64,000 nucleotides of DNA from Acidovorax sp. 1608163 (GTDB lineage Bacteria; Pseudomonadota; Gammaproteobacteria; Burkholderiales; Burkholderiaceae_C): contig NZ_CP033069.1 of the NCBI RefSeq assembly GCF_003669015.1, positions 4,226,501 through 4,290,500 on the forward strand. The letters run 5' to 3'. Position numbers and translations under genes: made by a program. The notes beneath the pieces are model-generated. The model worked only from the letters and a program-made list of their open reading frames with translations. It was not told where the DNA came from and did not search any database. This document shows, in pieces, positions 44,292 through 52,996 of the stretch (position 1 is the stretch's first letter; each line of letters starts with the position of its first letter).

Positions 44292-44876
44292 TCAGTCTGC
44301 GGCACCCAACGATGGGCTGGTGCCCTGGTTGGCGTAAGCCATGTTTCTAATCTTGGCGGCCAGGGCCTTGAGCCCCCGGTGCACGCCGACTTTCACTGCG
44401 GACTCCGACATGCCGGTGAGCTGCGCGGTTTCAACCACCGACAGCCCCTCCAGCTTCACATGCACGATGGGCAGGCGCTGGCGGTCGGGCAGCGTCTGCA
44501 GCAATTGGCCCAGGTCGCGCTTGGCCAGTGCGGCCTCGCTGTCGGTGCTGGCAAACAACTCGCTGGCATCGTCCAGCGGGTCGTTCAGCGCCTCTTTCAC
44601 GCGGTGCGAGCGCAGCCAGTCGATGAGCTTGTAGCGCGCAATCGCGTGCGCCCAGGCCGTCACCGGCATCTCGGGGCGGTAGGTGTGGCGCTGGTTGTGT
44701 ATGGCCAGCAAGGTTTCTTGCACCAGGTCCTCCACCTCGTCAGGGCGCTGGGCCAGGCGGCGGCGCAAAAACGCCCGCAGGTGCGCACTCAGCTGTTTCA
44801 AAAACCGCTGGTACGCCGCCGCATCGGCCGCCAACCCGAGCAGCAGCAGCGTTCGAAGCTGTTCTTCTATCTCCAT
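44292..44876 (-). CDS. sigF: ECF sigma factor, sigma-F type
   Basis: 194 residues. Region 2 is [40 protein letters not shown]; region 4 is [40 protein letters not shown]. Pairing with nrsF and divergent orientation to a DUF2282/DUF692 operon match the Caulobacter sigF locus, which responds to copper, chromate and cadmium. An exact GTAACC-N16-CGAA promoter lies 21 bases before its start, so it is probably autoregulated. Confidence 0.93.
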   Translation of the reverse strand: MEIEEQLRTLLLLGLAADAAAYQRFLKQLSAHLRAFLRRRLAQRPDEVEDLVQETLLAIHNQRHTYRPEMPVTAWAHAIARYKLIDWLRSHRVKEALNDPLDDASELFASTDSEAALAKRDLGQLLQTLPDRQRLPIVHVKLEGLSVVETAQLTGMSESAVKVGVHRGLKALAAKIRNMAYANQGTSPSLGAAD

Positions 44877-44896
44877 GCGTTCTCCATGACGGGGTA

Positions 44897-44922
44897 TTCG
44901 CAGCCGCAGCCCCGCCGGTTAC
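44897..44922 (-). promoter_or_regulatory. Sigma-F-type promoter for sigF-nrsF
   Basis: On the minus strand GTAACC (44922-44917), 16 bases, then CGAA (44900-44897). This is the exact form of the sigma-F consensus known from Caulobacter. The -10 ends 20 bases before the sigF ATG. Confidence 0.8.
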
Positions 44923-44966
44923 AGCAGGTCGAAAAAATACCTTCCGGTTTTTTATGGCCGCTGGTG

Positions 44967-44992
44967 TAACCCGGCGCCGCCACAGCGCGAAT
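44967..44992 (+). promoter_or_regulatory. Sigma-F-type promoter for the bufferin operon
   Basis: GTAACC (44967-44972), 16 bases, CGAA (44989-44992), followed by a leader of about 80 bases to bufA1. Identical motif and spacing to the divergent promoter for sigF, 45 bases away. Confidence 0.85.
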
Positions 44993-45077
44993 TACAACGC
45001 AGATCGACGCCCACATGCTGTCACGGCATGCGGCAAACGGTCTGGATTTTTTCAACCCACCTTCAGGAGCCATCACC

Positions 45078-45371
45078 ATGACATCTCGCAACATCACCCT
45101 GGGCGCACTGGCCCTCACCGCCCTGGTCTCTGGCGCCGCCTTGGCCCAAAACACCGCAGCCCCCATGGATGGCGCCAAGCCCGCCATGGAGAAGTGCTAC
45201 GGCGTGTCGATGGCTGGCAAGAACGACTGCGCCGCCGGCCCTGGTACCACCTGCGCAGGCACCTCCAAGGTGGACTACCAGGCCAACGCCTGGAAGTTTG
45301 TGCCAGCAGGCACCTGCGCCAGCATCAAGACGCCCAAGGGCATGGGCTCGCTCATGCCCATGAAGTCCTGA
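45078..45371 (+). CDS. bufA1: Bufferin precursor (DUF2282), metal-sequestering RiPP
   Basis: 97 residues. Sec signal peptide ([17 protein letters not shown], cleavage near residue 24) followed by a short core with four cysteines at 40, 51, 59 and 80 in the family pattern [39 protein letters not shown]. In known bufferins such cysteines are modified by the partner MNIO enzyme and the exported peptide binds copper. A CAGGAGCC ribosome site precedes ATG 45078. First gene of a four-gene operon behind a sigma-F-type promoter. Confidence 0.92.
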   Translation: MTSRNITLGALALTALVSGAALAQNTAAPMDGAKPAMEKCYGVSMAGKNDCAAGPGTTCAGTSKVDYQANAWKFVPAGTCASIKTPKGMGSLMPMKS

Positions 45372-45405
45372 CCAGCCCCCTCGCACCGCCAACCTCACCC
45401 ACGCC

Positions 45406-46278
45406 ATGGCACGCGCACTGACGGCGGGCTTGTCCCTCAAGCCCCAGCACTTTGATGAAGCACTGCAGTGCGCCGCCCCCGGCCTGTGGTGGGAGGTGCA
45501 CCCCGAGAACTACCTGGCCGACGGCGGCCCACGCCTGGCCTGGCTGCAGGCCATCCGGGCCCGCCACCCCATCTCGCTGCACGGCGTGTCGCTGTCGCTG
45601 GCGGCCGATGCACCGCCCGACGCAGCGCACCTGGCGCGGCTGGCCGCCCTGGTGCAGCGCATCGAGCCGGTGCTGGTGTCAGAGCACCTGGCCTGGTCGG
45701 CCTGGCGCGGCACCTACCACCCTGATTTACTTCCGTTTCCGCGCACCCACGAGGCCCTGGCCCGCGTGGCCGACAACATTGGCCGCACGCAGGATGCCCT
45801 GCGGCGCGCCATTGCCATCGAAAACCCCACGCACTACCTGCCCCTGCCTGGCCACGACTGGAGCGAGCCCGACTTTCTGGCCGAGCTGGTGCGCCGCACG
45901 GGCTGCAGCCTGCTGCTGGATGTGAACAACCTGTACCTGGGCGCGCACAACCTGGGCGAACCCTGCGATTTGGACGCCTATCCACTGCACGCCGTGGTCG
46001 AGATCCACCTGGCAGGCCACCATGCTGACCCCGCCTTGGGCGCCAACCTGTTGATTGATGGCCACGACACCCCCGTGGCCGAGCCCGTGTGGGTGCTGTA
46101 CCAGCAGGTGCTGGCGCGCACCGGCCCACGCCCCACCCTCATTGAGCGGGATGAGCATGTGCCCGCCTTGGCCGAACTGCTGGCCGAGCGCGACCGCGCA
46201 CATGGCATGTTGACCGAGGTGGCCCGCAAACCCCAGACGCGGGGCGCGTCCACGGCCGAGGCCATCCCATGCGTTTGA
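45406..46278 (+). CDS. bufB: MNIO-family (DUF692) RiPP-modifying oxidase
   Basis: 290 residues, TIM-barrel multinuclear iron enzyme. Candidate metal ligands: His59 (LHGVSLSL), Glu93/His94 (SEHLAW), Glu139 (IENPTHY), Asp172 (LLDVNNLYL), His201 and His205 (EIHLAGHH), Asp218/His220 (IDGHDTP), Glu247/Asp249 (IERDEHVP). Relatives convert cysteines of bufferins to sulfur heterocycles before export. Directly after bufA1 and overlapping bufC by ten bases. Confidence 0.93.
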   Translation: MARALTAGLSLKPQHFDEALQCAAPGLWWEVHPENYLADGGPRLAWLQAIRARHPISLHGVSLSLAADAPPDAAHLARLAALVQRIEPVLVSEHLAWSAWRGTYHPDLLPFPRTHEALARVADNIGRTQDALRRAIAIENPTHYLPLPGHDWSEPDFLAELVRRTGCSLLLDVNNLYLGAHNLGEPCDLDAYPLHAVVEIHLAGHHADPALGANLLIDGHDTPVAEPVWVLYQQVLARTGPRPTLIERDEHVPALAELLAERDRAHGMLTEVARKPQTRGASTAEAIPCV

Positions 46279-47033
46279 GCCACTTTCAAGACGCATTCGC
46301 TGCCGCGCTGTGGCACACGCCTTCGCCCAGCGCCCACAGCGGTGCGGCACTGCCTGATGTCGTGCAGCACCCTGCCTTTGCGGTGTACCGCAACACCGTC
46401 ACCAAAGGCTGCATCGATGCACTGCAGGCCAACTACCCCACGGTGTGCGCGCTGGTGGGGGAGGCTTGGTTTCGCGCTGCCGCGCACCACTACGCCCAGG
46501 CCCACCCGCCGCAGGATGCGCGGCTGACCCACTACGGCGAGGGCTTTGCCACTTTTTTGGAGCACTTTGGGCCAGCGGCAGAGTTGCCTTACCTGGCCGA
46601 TGTGGCACAGCTGGACCGCTGCTGGACCGACAGCCACCTGGCTGCCGATGCCGACGCTTTGGATGCCACCTGGCTGGCAGCACAAGACGCATCCACCTTG
46701 GCAACCATGGCGCTGCGGCCGCACCCCGCCGCCCGCTGGCACCACAGCCCCGCCCACCCCGCGTTTGCGCTGTGGCAGGCCCACCGCAATGGGCTGGCGC
46801 TGCCTGCAGACATTGCGTGGCAGGGCGATGGCGGTTTGCTCACGCGCCCGCAGGGCGCTGTGCAATGGACGGCCTTGCCCGCGGCCGGGACGGCATTCCT
46901 GAACGCCTGCGCACGCGGCGACCGGCTGGAGACCGCGGCCCTCGCGGCCCTGGCCGCCGAGCCCGGCGCCGACCTGAGCGTCCTGATGGCCCTGCTGCTG
47001 CACGCAGGCGCGCTGGCCACCCCTTCACATTGA
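46269..47033 (+). CDS. bufC: DUF2063 protein, partner of the MNIO enzyme
   Basis: 254 residues. The N-terminal DUF2063 domain is visible: [74 protein letters not shown]. Family members recruit the RiPP precursor to the DUF692 enzyme; the older annotation as a putative DNA-binding domain is probably misleading. Start overlaps the bufB end, which implies translational coupling. Confidence 0.88.
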   Translation: MRLSHFQDAFAAALWHTPSPSAHSGAALPDVVQHPAFAVYRNTVTKGCIDALQANYPTVCALVGEAWFRAAAHHYAQAHPPQDARLTHYGEGFATFLEHFGPAAELPYLADVAQLDRCWTDSHLAADADALDATWLAAQDASTLATMALRPHPAARWHHSPAHPAFALWQAHRNGLALPADIAWQGDGGLLTRPQGAVQWTALPAAGTAFLNACARGDRLETAALAALAAEPGADLSVLMALLLHAGALATPSH

Positions 47034-47044
47034 ATGGAAAAACC

Positions 47045-47521
47045 ATGAGCCCCACCACCACCTCGACAAAGCCCGGCGAGCCACACGGGCTCCACCGCCT
47101 GGCGGCATTGGCGCAGCGCCTGACACCCCACAGCCTGCTGGCGCTGGTGGCCCGTGCGGCGCTGGCGGGCATTTTCTGGGCATCGGCCCGCACCAAGGTC
47201 GATGGCTGGTTCACCATCAGCGACGGGGCCTATGCCCTGTTCCGCGAGGAGTACCGGCTGCCGATACTGCCGCCCGAGCTGGCAGCGCAGCTGGCCACGG
47301 TGTCAGAGCATTTGTTTGCAGCCTTGCTGCTGCTGGGCCTGTGCACGCGCCTGTCGGCCCTGGCGCTGCTGGGCATGACGCTGGTGATTCAGCTCTTTGT
47401 GTACCCCAACGCTTGGCCTACACACCTGTCATGGGCGGGGCTGATGCTCTACCTGGTCGGGCGCGGTGGTGGGTGGCTGGCGCTGGACCATGCGCTGGCC
47501 CGGGTACTGCATCGGCGGTGA
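47045..47521 (+). CDS. DoxX-family membrane protein of the bufferin operon
   Basis: 158 residues with about four transmembrane helices (LLALVARAALAGIFWASA; LFAALLLLGLCTRLSALALL; LGMTLVIQLFVYPNAWPTHL). DoxX proteins are frequent last genes of DUF2282/DUF692 operons, where they are thought to serve a redox role at the membrane; the exact job is unknown. It starts 11 bases after bufC. A long hairpin repeat follows. Confidence 0.88.
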   Translation: MSPTTTSTKPGEPHGLHRLAALAQRLTPHSLLALVARAALAGIFWASARTKVDGWFTISDGAYALFREEYRLPILPPELAAQLATVSEHLFAALLLLGLCTRLSALALLGMTLVIQLFVYPNAWPTHLSWAGLMLYLVGRGGGWLALDHALARVLHRR

Positions 47522-47559
47522 AGGGCGGAAGGTGGCCACCGATGAAGAGCGACGTATTG

Positions 47560-47672
47560 AGAGCGGCTAAAACGACTCAGCGAAACGGCCCTGGGTAGGC
47601 GTTCCGTCGCAGGCAGTACAGGGGTGCGACAAGACGGAACAACGACGCCAGGGGGGTTTTGTTAGCCGCTCT
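47560..47672. repeat. Long hairpin repeat (family H), copy 2
   Basis: AGAGCGGCTAAAAC at the left end and GTTTTGTTAGCCGCTCT at the right are complementary, and the inner parts (CCCTGGGTAGGCGTTCCGTC and GACGGAACAACGACGCCAGG) pair too. It fills the convergent gap after the DoxX gene and ends on the first base of the stop codon of the next gene. Confidence 0.8.
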
Positions 47673-48130
47673 TACTTGCCGCCGTTTTGCCGGTAGTCCG
47701 TCAACAGGTGCAACGGCATCACACGCTCGGCCATCTCTTCGCGCGGGGTGACTTGGTAGGTGCGGCCCGCCAGGTACACCTCGATCTGCTGCCAACGGCC
47801 GTAGGGCGAACGCACGCTCATCAGGTTGCGCCCATCGCGCTTGAGGTTGTAGCCCGTGCCCGCAGGCTCGGCGGAGTAGCGCAAGGTCTTGCCATCAATG
47901 CCTGCCTCGTAAGCGGCCGCGCCGGTGATCTTGACCAGCATGTCGTTCATGCCGTGCTGGTTTTTCTCCAGGTAGGTGGCAATTTCCAGCTTCAGTCCGT
48001 CCCCCGCCAGAAACTGGCCGTAGGGGTTGACGATGGGTTTGTCCGTTTGCGCGTAGGCCGGGGACATGGCCGTGATGACGGCCAGTGCCGCAGCGGCCAG
48101 CCAGGTGAACAAGGTGCGAAAGAGGGTCAT
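47672..48130 (-). CDS. Exported protein of unknown function
   Basis: 152 residues. Clear Sec signal peptide (LFTWLAAAALAVITAMSPAY, cleavage after AYAQ). The mature part (PIVNPYGQFLAGDGLKLEIA, YLEKNQHGMNDMLVKITGAA, KRDGRNLMSVRSPYGRWQQI) contains no motif I recognise. ATG 48130 is the first with a signal peptide. Its stop codon touches a family H repeat. Confidence 0.7.
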   Translation of the reverse strand: MTLFRTLFTWLAAAALAVITAMSPAYAQTDKPIVNPYGQFLAGDGLKLEIATYLEKNQHGMNDMLVKITGAAAYEAGIDGKTLRYSAEPAGTGYNLKRDGRNLMSVRSPYGRWQQIEVYLAGRTYQVTPREEMAERVMPLHLLTDYRQNGGK

Positions 48131-48282
48131 GGTCGATGGGTCCGATAGGGTGACGCAGAGCAGTCCACAGCGCAGTGGCCACTCAAAGCGCGCCATCTTA
48201 CGGGCGGCAGAGGCGCCGCCGGGCTGCAAAGCCACCGCTGCGCCACCCGCCGCCATCAAACCTTCGCCAAACGCGATTTATG

Positions 48283-48717
48283 TCACACCGCTGTGCGCAC
48301 CCAACGGGCAATGTCCGCCGCGCCCAAGGCGCCCGAGATGCGTGCCACCTCGGCCCCGCCCTTGAAAATCACCATGGTGGGAATGCTGCGGATGGCATAG
48401 CGCGCAGCAATGGCCTGCTGGTCTTCGGTGTTGAGCTTGGCCAGGCGCACGCGCGGCTCCAGCTCGCGCGCGGCCTGGGCAAAGGCCGGGGCCATTTGGC
48501 GGCAGGGGCCGCACCAGGGGGCCCAGAAGTCCACCACCACCGGGATGTGGCTGCGCGCCACATGCTTGTCAAAGCTGGTGGCATCCAGCTCCAGCGGGGC
48601 GCCAGCAAACAGGGGGCGATGGCAGCTGCCGCAATCGGGCGCGCTGCCCAGTTGGGCGGCCTGCACGCGGTTGGTGGTGTGGCAGTGGGGGCAGACGATG
48701 TGCAGGGCTTCGGTCAT
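48283..48717 (-). CDS. trxC: Thioredoxin 2 with N-terminal zinc ribbon
   Basis: 144 residues. N-terminal CPHC (9-12) and CGSC form the zinc ribbon characteristic of TrxC; the thioredoxin domain has the active site WAPWCGPCRQ and the cis-Pro in SIPTMVIFKGG. Cytoplasmic disulfide reductase, often induced by oxidative stress. No OxyR gene or obvious site nearby. Confidence 0.94.
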   Translation of the reverse strand: MTEALHIVCPHCHTTNRVQAAQLGSAPDCGSCHRPLFAGAPLELDATSFDKHVARSHIPVVVDFWAPWCGPCRQMAPAFAQAARELEPRVRLAKLNTEDQQAIAARYAIRSIPTMVIFKGGAEVARISGALGAADIARWVRTAV

Positions 48718-48796
48718 GGGGTTCTCGTGGGGCTCAGAGCATTGACTTCGCAGTTGGGGACACACCCTTGCGATTCAACCAACCCCACCCAACAGT

Positions 48797-48991
48797 TCAC
48801 ACCCACTTGGCAATCAGGCTGGCCACAAAACTGAGCAGCAAGGTGCTGGCCAACGGGATGTACCAGTCACGCCCAAAGAGCCGAAACCGCCAGTCGCCCG
48901 GCAAGCGGCCCAGCCCCATGCGCTGCAACCAGGGCGAGAAGCCATTGATCAACACCAGGGCGAGAAAGACAACGATAAGCCAACGGAGCAT
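48797..48991 (-). CDS. DUF2905 small membrane protein
   Basis: 64 residues with two transmembrane helices (LRWLIVVFLALVLINGF and PLASTLLLSFVASLIAKW) separated by GLGRLPGDWRFRLFGRDWYI, the DUF2905 signature. Function unknown. It is widespread as a single small gene. Confidence 0.85.
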   Translation of the reverse strand: MLRWLIVVFLALVLINGFSPWLQRMGLGRLPGDWRFRLFGRDWYIPLASTLLLSFVASLIAKWV

Positions 48992-49041
48992 GGTGCGAGT
49001 GTAGGGCTGCGCCGCCTTGCGTCACCACGTCGGACAGACTC

Positions 49042-49941
49042 TCAGCGCTGCACGCCCCAGCGGCGCACCGTCACCCGCTCCAGCGCATGAAAGCCCAGGT
49101 TCTCCACCAGCAGGCCAATGGCAATCACCGTGGCCAGGCCTGCAAACACCTTGTCGGTGTACAGCTCGTTGCGGTTCTGGAAGATGTACCAACCGAGCCC
49201 GCCCTTGCCCGAAGATGCGCCAAACACCAGCTCGGCCGCAATCAGCGTGCGCCAGGCAAATGCCCAGCCAATCTTGAGCCCCGACAGGATGGACGGCAGC
49301 GCGGCAGGCACGAGAATTTGCAGCACATACGGTACACCCCGCAGGCCATAGTTGCGCCCGGCCATGCGCAAAGTCTCAGGCACGGCCTGAAACCCTGCAT
49401 AGGTGTTGAGCGCCAGCGGCCACAGCACCGAATGGACCAGCACAAACACCAGGCTGCCCTGGCCCAGGCCAAACCACAGCAGCGCCAGTGGCAGCAAGGC
49501 AATGGCTGGCAAGGGGTTGAACATGGCCGTGAGCGTGGCCAAAAGGTCGCGCCCGATCTGGGTGGACACGGCCAGCGTCGTGAGCACAAAGGCTGCCACG
49601 ATGCCCGCCAAGTAGCCCTGCAGCAGCACACCCAGCGACAGCGCCGCCTTGCCCAGCAGTTCGCCTGTGGCGATGCCATCGACAAACGCACGGGCCGTGG
49701 CCATGAAGGTGGGCAGCAGCAGGTCGTTGTCCTGCCAGCGCGCGAGCAGCTCCCACACCAGGGCCAACACCAACAAGATGGCCGTCTTGCGCAGCCAGCC
49801 CTGTTGCCACAGGCGCACCGCCCAGGGCAGCGGGCGCTGCGGTGCCACGCCGGTCAGGGGCTCCAGCGGGCGTTCGTATTCAGGCCGCACCGGCGGCTGC
49901 AGGCCGCCGATGAGGGCTGCATTTCCTGGGGCGGCGCTCAT
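49042..49941 (-). CDS. ABC transporter permease, sulfonate/taurine type
   Basis: 299 residues, about six transmembrane helices. The EAA loop is present in the form ALNTYAGFQAVPETLRMAGR, and the C-terminal GGLGWYIFQNRNELYTDKVF matches the SsuC/TauC family. ATG overlaps the ATPase stop by four bases. Last gene of an operon with a TauD dioxygenase and two binding proteins, from which a sulfonate substrate is inferred. Confidence 0.88.
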   Translation of the reverse strand: MSAAPGNAALIGGLQPPVRPEYERPLEPLTGVAPQRPLPWAVRLWQQGWLRKTAILLVLALVWELLARWQDNDLLLPTFMATARAFVDGIATGELLGKAALSLGVLLQGYLAGIVAAFVLTTLAVSTQIGRDLLATLTAMFNPLPAIALLPLALLWFGLGQGSLVFVLVHSVLWPLALNTYAGFQAVPETLRMAGRNYGLRGVPYVLQILVPAALPSILSGLKIGWAFAWRTLIAAELVFGASSGKGGLGWYIFQNRNELYTDKVFAGLATVIAIGLLVENLGFHALERVTVRRWGVQR

Positions 49942-50810
49942 GCAGATTTCCTCCAGGGCTCGGCCGGGGCTGCGGCAGGCGCCACAGCCGGGGTATCCCC
50001 CTCAAACAGCAAATGGTGGATGCGCTGCGCCGCCGCCTGAAACTCGGGGCTGCCCGCGCTGTGCAGGCCAAAGGCGTGGCTGTTGATCTCGGCCCGCACC
50101 CGCCCTGGGTGGGGCGAGAGCAGACCGATGCGGTTGCCCACCACCAGGGCCTCTTCGATGGAGTGGGTGACGAACAGCAGCGTGAAGCGTACCTCCTCCC
50201 ACAGCGCCAGCAATTCCTCTTGCATCTTGCGGCGGGTCAGGGCGTCGAGCGCAGCAAAGGGCTCGTCCATCAGCAGCACCTGGGGCTGCATGGCCAGGGC
50301 GCGGGCAATGGCCACGCGCTGCTTCATGCCACCCGAGAGCTGATGCGGATAGGCATCGGCAAACTTCGCCAGGCCCACCTTGTCCAGGTAGTGCAAGGCA
50401 CGCTCGCGGGCCTCGGCCCGCCCCAGGGTGCGCGAGGCGAGCAGCGGAAACACCACGTTCTGCACCACCGTCTTCCACGGGGGCAACTGATCGAACTCCT
50501 GGAACACCACGATGCGGTCCGGCCCCGGGCCCCGCACCACCTGGCCGCCCAGGCGGATCTCGCCCTCAGCCGGGGCAATGAACCCCGCCACCGACTTGAG
50601 CAGCGTGGACTTGCCGCAGCCCGATGCACCCAGCAACACGAAGCGGTCGGCCTGGTACACATCAAAGCTCACGCGGTGCGTGGCGCGCACCACCGATTGC
50701 GGCGTGCGGTACTCCAGGCTCACGTTGTCCACCTGCAGCAGTGGGTTGGCAGGCCCTGGCGGCGCAGACTGGGCAGTGGTGACACCGGGCAAATGGGTGA
50801 TGGTGGCCAT
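49938..50810 (-). CDS. ABC transporter ATP-binding protein, sulfonate/taurine type
   Basis: 290 residues. Walker A GASGCGKST, signature LSGGMKQR, Walker B LLMDEPFAALD and switch His in VTHSIEEAL are intact. Family resemblance to TauB/SsuB. The start at 50810 is one base after the end of the second binding-protein gene, so the operon is tightly packed. Confidence 0.92.
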   Translation of the reverse strand: MATITHLPGVTTAQSAPPGPANPLLQVDNVSLEYRTPQSVVRATHRVSFDVYQADRFVLLGASGCGKSTLLKSVAGFIAPAEGEIRLGGQVVRGPGPDRIVVFQEFDQLPPWKTVVQNVVFPLLASRTLGRAEARERALHYLDKVGLAKFADAYPHQLSGGMKQRVAIARALAMQPQVLLMDEPFAALDALTRRKMQEELLALWEEVRFTLLFVTHSIEEALVVGNRIGLLSPHPGRVRAEINSHAFGLHSAGSPEFQAAAQRIHHLLFEGDTPAVAPAAAPAEPWRKSA

Positions 50811-50811
50811 G

Positions 50812-51828
50812 TCAGCTCCCTGGCGATGCATGCGCCTCTTCAAAGAAATAGTCTTTCCATGAAGTGGCGCGGTTCTTGATGACGCCCAGCTTCTGCAGCT
50901 CGTCGGCGTAAACGAAAGTGCGCTGTGGAGTCACCGTGAAGTCGTTTTCAGGGTCTTCCACAATGCGGCGCACCAAGTCTGGGGATAGCTTGGACTGTTG
51001 CACACGGATGAACACCTCGGCCGCCTTGGCTTTGTTGGCCTTGACGAACTGCTCGGCCTCGACCAGCGCGTTGTAGAACGCCTTGTAGGTCTTGGGGTTC
51101 TCGTCGTGGAACTTCTGGGTGGTGTAGAGCACATTAAACGTGGCCGGTCCGCCCAGAATGTCGTACGAGCTCAGCACCTTGCGCACCTGCTTGTTCTCCA
51201 GCGCCTGGTAGTAAAACGGCGCGCTCGAGAAATGGGTGTTGACCTCGGAGCCACCCTTGATGAGCGCCGCAGTGGCATCGGGGTGCGGCAAGCTGACCGA
51301 GATGGTGTCAAAGCGCTTGAAGTCGGCAGCGCCAAACTGGCGGGCGGTTTCAATCTGCAGGGTGCGCGACTGAAAACCCACACCCGCTGCGGGCACGGCA
51401 ATGCGGTCCTTGTCGCTCAAGTCCTTGAGGCTGCGCACGTTGGGGTTGTTGGTGAGCAGGTAATTGGGCAACGAACCCAGCGACGCCACCACCTTCACGT
51501 TTTGCTTGCCGCGTGTGCGGTCCCACAGCACCAGGGCCGGGGGGATGCCCGCAGAGACGATGTCGAGCGATCCGGCCAGCAAGGCTTCGTTCATGACCGT
51601 GGCGCCTGAGAGCTGCGCCCATTCGACCTGCACCTCCACCCCCAGTTGCTTGCCTTGCTTTTCGATGAGCTGCTGCTCGCGCACCACATCGAGCAGCAGG
51701 TAGCCAATGCCAAATTGCTGCGCCACGCGGATACGGCCTTCCGCCTGGGCGACGGTCGCTGTCGCGGCCAGGGCCGCCACGCAGGCCCACAGGCCACGGC
51801 GCACCCAACGGTTCAAAGACTGCGCCAT
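50812..51828 (-). CDS. ABC transporter substrate-binding protein (second of a tandem pair)
   Basis: 338 residues, NMT1/SsuA-like. Signal peptide (RGLWACVAALAATATVAQAE) then RIRVAQQFGIGYLLLDVVRE, WDRTRGKQNVKVVASLGSLP, TNNPNVRSLKDLSDKDRIAV. It is clearly paralogous to the gene upstream (gap three bases), with long identical stretches such as NPNV and DKDRIA. The two may bind different sulfonates. Confidence 0.88.
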   Translation of the reverse strand: MAQSLNRWVRRGLWACVAALAATATVAQAEGRIRVAQQFGIGYLLLDVVREQQLIEKQGKQLGVEVQVEWAQLSGATVMNEALLAGSLDIVSAGIPPALVLWDRTRGKQNVKVVASLGSLPNYLLTNNPNVRSLKDLSDKDRIAVPAAGVGFQSRTLQIETARQFGAADFKRFDTISVSLPHPDATAALIKGGSEVNTHFSSAPFYYQALENKQVRKVLSSYDILGGPATFNVLYTTQKFHDENPKTYKAFYNALVEAEQFVKANKAKAAEVFIRVQQSKLSPDLVRRIVEDPENDFTVTPQRTFVYADELQKLGVIKNRATSWKDYFFEEAHASPGS

Positions 51829-51831
51829 GGA

Positions 51832-52878
51832 TCAGCTCCCAGAGGCGACATGCGCATCGTCAAAAAAGTAATCCTTGAACGACGCAGGCTTGTTTTTGAT
51901 GGCCCCTACGCGGTGCATGAAGTCGGCCAATGCAAAAGTGTTTTGCGGGGCGATCTTGAACTGCACTTCGGGGTTCTTGATGATCTTGACGAGGAAGTCC
52001 CGGTCGATCTTGGCGTTGGCCACCTTGATGTAGATGTCGGCCGCCTTCTCGGGGTTGGCGGCGGTGAACTGCGCGGCCTCGGTCAAGGCGCCGATGAAGG
52101 CTTTGTAGGTCTTGGGGTTCTCTTTGCGGAATTTCTCGGTGGCGTAGAGCACGGTGGCCGATGCCGGGCCGCCCAGCACGTCGTAGGACTTGAGCACGAT
52201 GCGCGCGTTGGGGTTGCCTGCCAGCTCCTGCTCCTGGAACGGCGGGTTGCCAAAGTGGCCGGTGATTTCGGTGCCGCCCTTGATGATGGCCGCCGCCGCT
52301 TCGGGGTGCGGCACGGCCACGCTGATCTTGTCCAGGCGCGCAAACTCCTTGTCGCCCCACAGCTTGGCCGATGCGAGCTGCAGCACACGCGACTGCACCG
52401 ACACGCCCACGGCAGGCAGTGCAATGCGGTCTTTGTCGGTGAAGTCAGCGATCGACTTCACGTTGGGGTTGTTGCTGACCAGGTAATACGGAAAGTTGCC
52501 CAGCGAGGCCACGCCGCGCACGTTCTGCTTGCCATGGGTGCGGTCCCACAGCGTGAGCAGCGGCCCCACGCCCGCCCCGGCGATGTCGATGGAGCCGGAC
52601 AGCAGCGCATCGTTGACGGCCGAGCCGCCCGAGAGCTTGACCCAGTCCACCTTCACGTCCACCCCCGCTTCCCGGCCATGCTTTTCGATGAGCTTTTGTT
52701 CTTGGGCCACGTTGAGCAGCAGGTACACGATGCCGAACTGCTCGGCAATGCGCAGCTGCCCCTCGGCCCGTGCGGCGGCAGAGAAGGACAGGCCCGCAGC
52801 CAGCAGACTGGCCCCGGCCAGCAAAGCGGTGGTGCGACGCGCCCAGCGGCGGCGGGAGGGGAGGAAGGCAAAGGTCAT
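51832..52878 (-). CDS. ABC transporter substrate-binding protein (first of a tandem pair)
   Basis: 348 residues. Signal peptide with twin Arg (SRRRWARRTTALLAGASLLA) and cleavage near ARAEG. Mature part GQLRIAEQFGIVYLLLNVAQ, WDRTHGKQNVRGVASLGNFP, SNNPNVKSIADFTDKDRIAL closely parallels the next gene. Located directly after the TauD gene in the direction of transcription. The frame extends to 53181 but ATG 52878 begins the export signal. Confidence 0.88.
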   Translation of the reverse strand: MTFAFLPSRRRWARRTTALLAGASLLAAGLSFSAAARAEGQLRIAEQFGIVYLLLNVAQEQKLIEKHGREAGVDVKVDWVKLSGGSAVNDALLSGSIDIAGAGVGPLLTLWDRTHGKQNVRGVASLGNFPYYLVSNNPNVKSIADFTDKDRIALPAVGVSVQSRVLQLASAKLWGDKEFARLDKISVAVPHPEAAAAIIKGGTEITGHFGNPPFQEQELAGNPNARIVLKSYDVLGGPASATVLYATEKFRKENPKTYKAFIGALTEAAQFTAANPEKAADIYIKVANAKIDRDFLVKIIKNPEVQFKIAPQNTFALADFMHRVGAIKNKPASFKDYFFDDAHVASGS

Positions 52879-52996
52879 GGTGGGTTTCTCCAAAAAATGC
52901 AGCGGCTCGCCTGGGCTCTGCCAGGCACAACGGCGGGGTTGATCACATGGGGGCGCCTGCCACATCGGCGGGCGCGTCAACGGGCAACTGTGTGGG

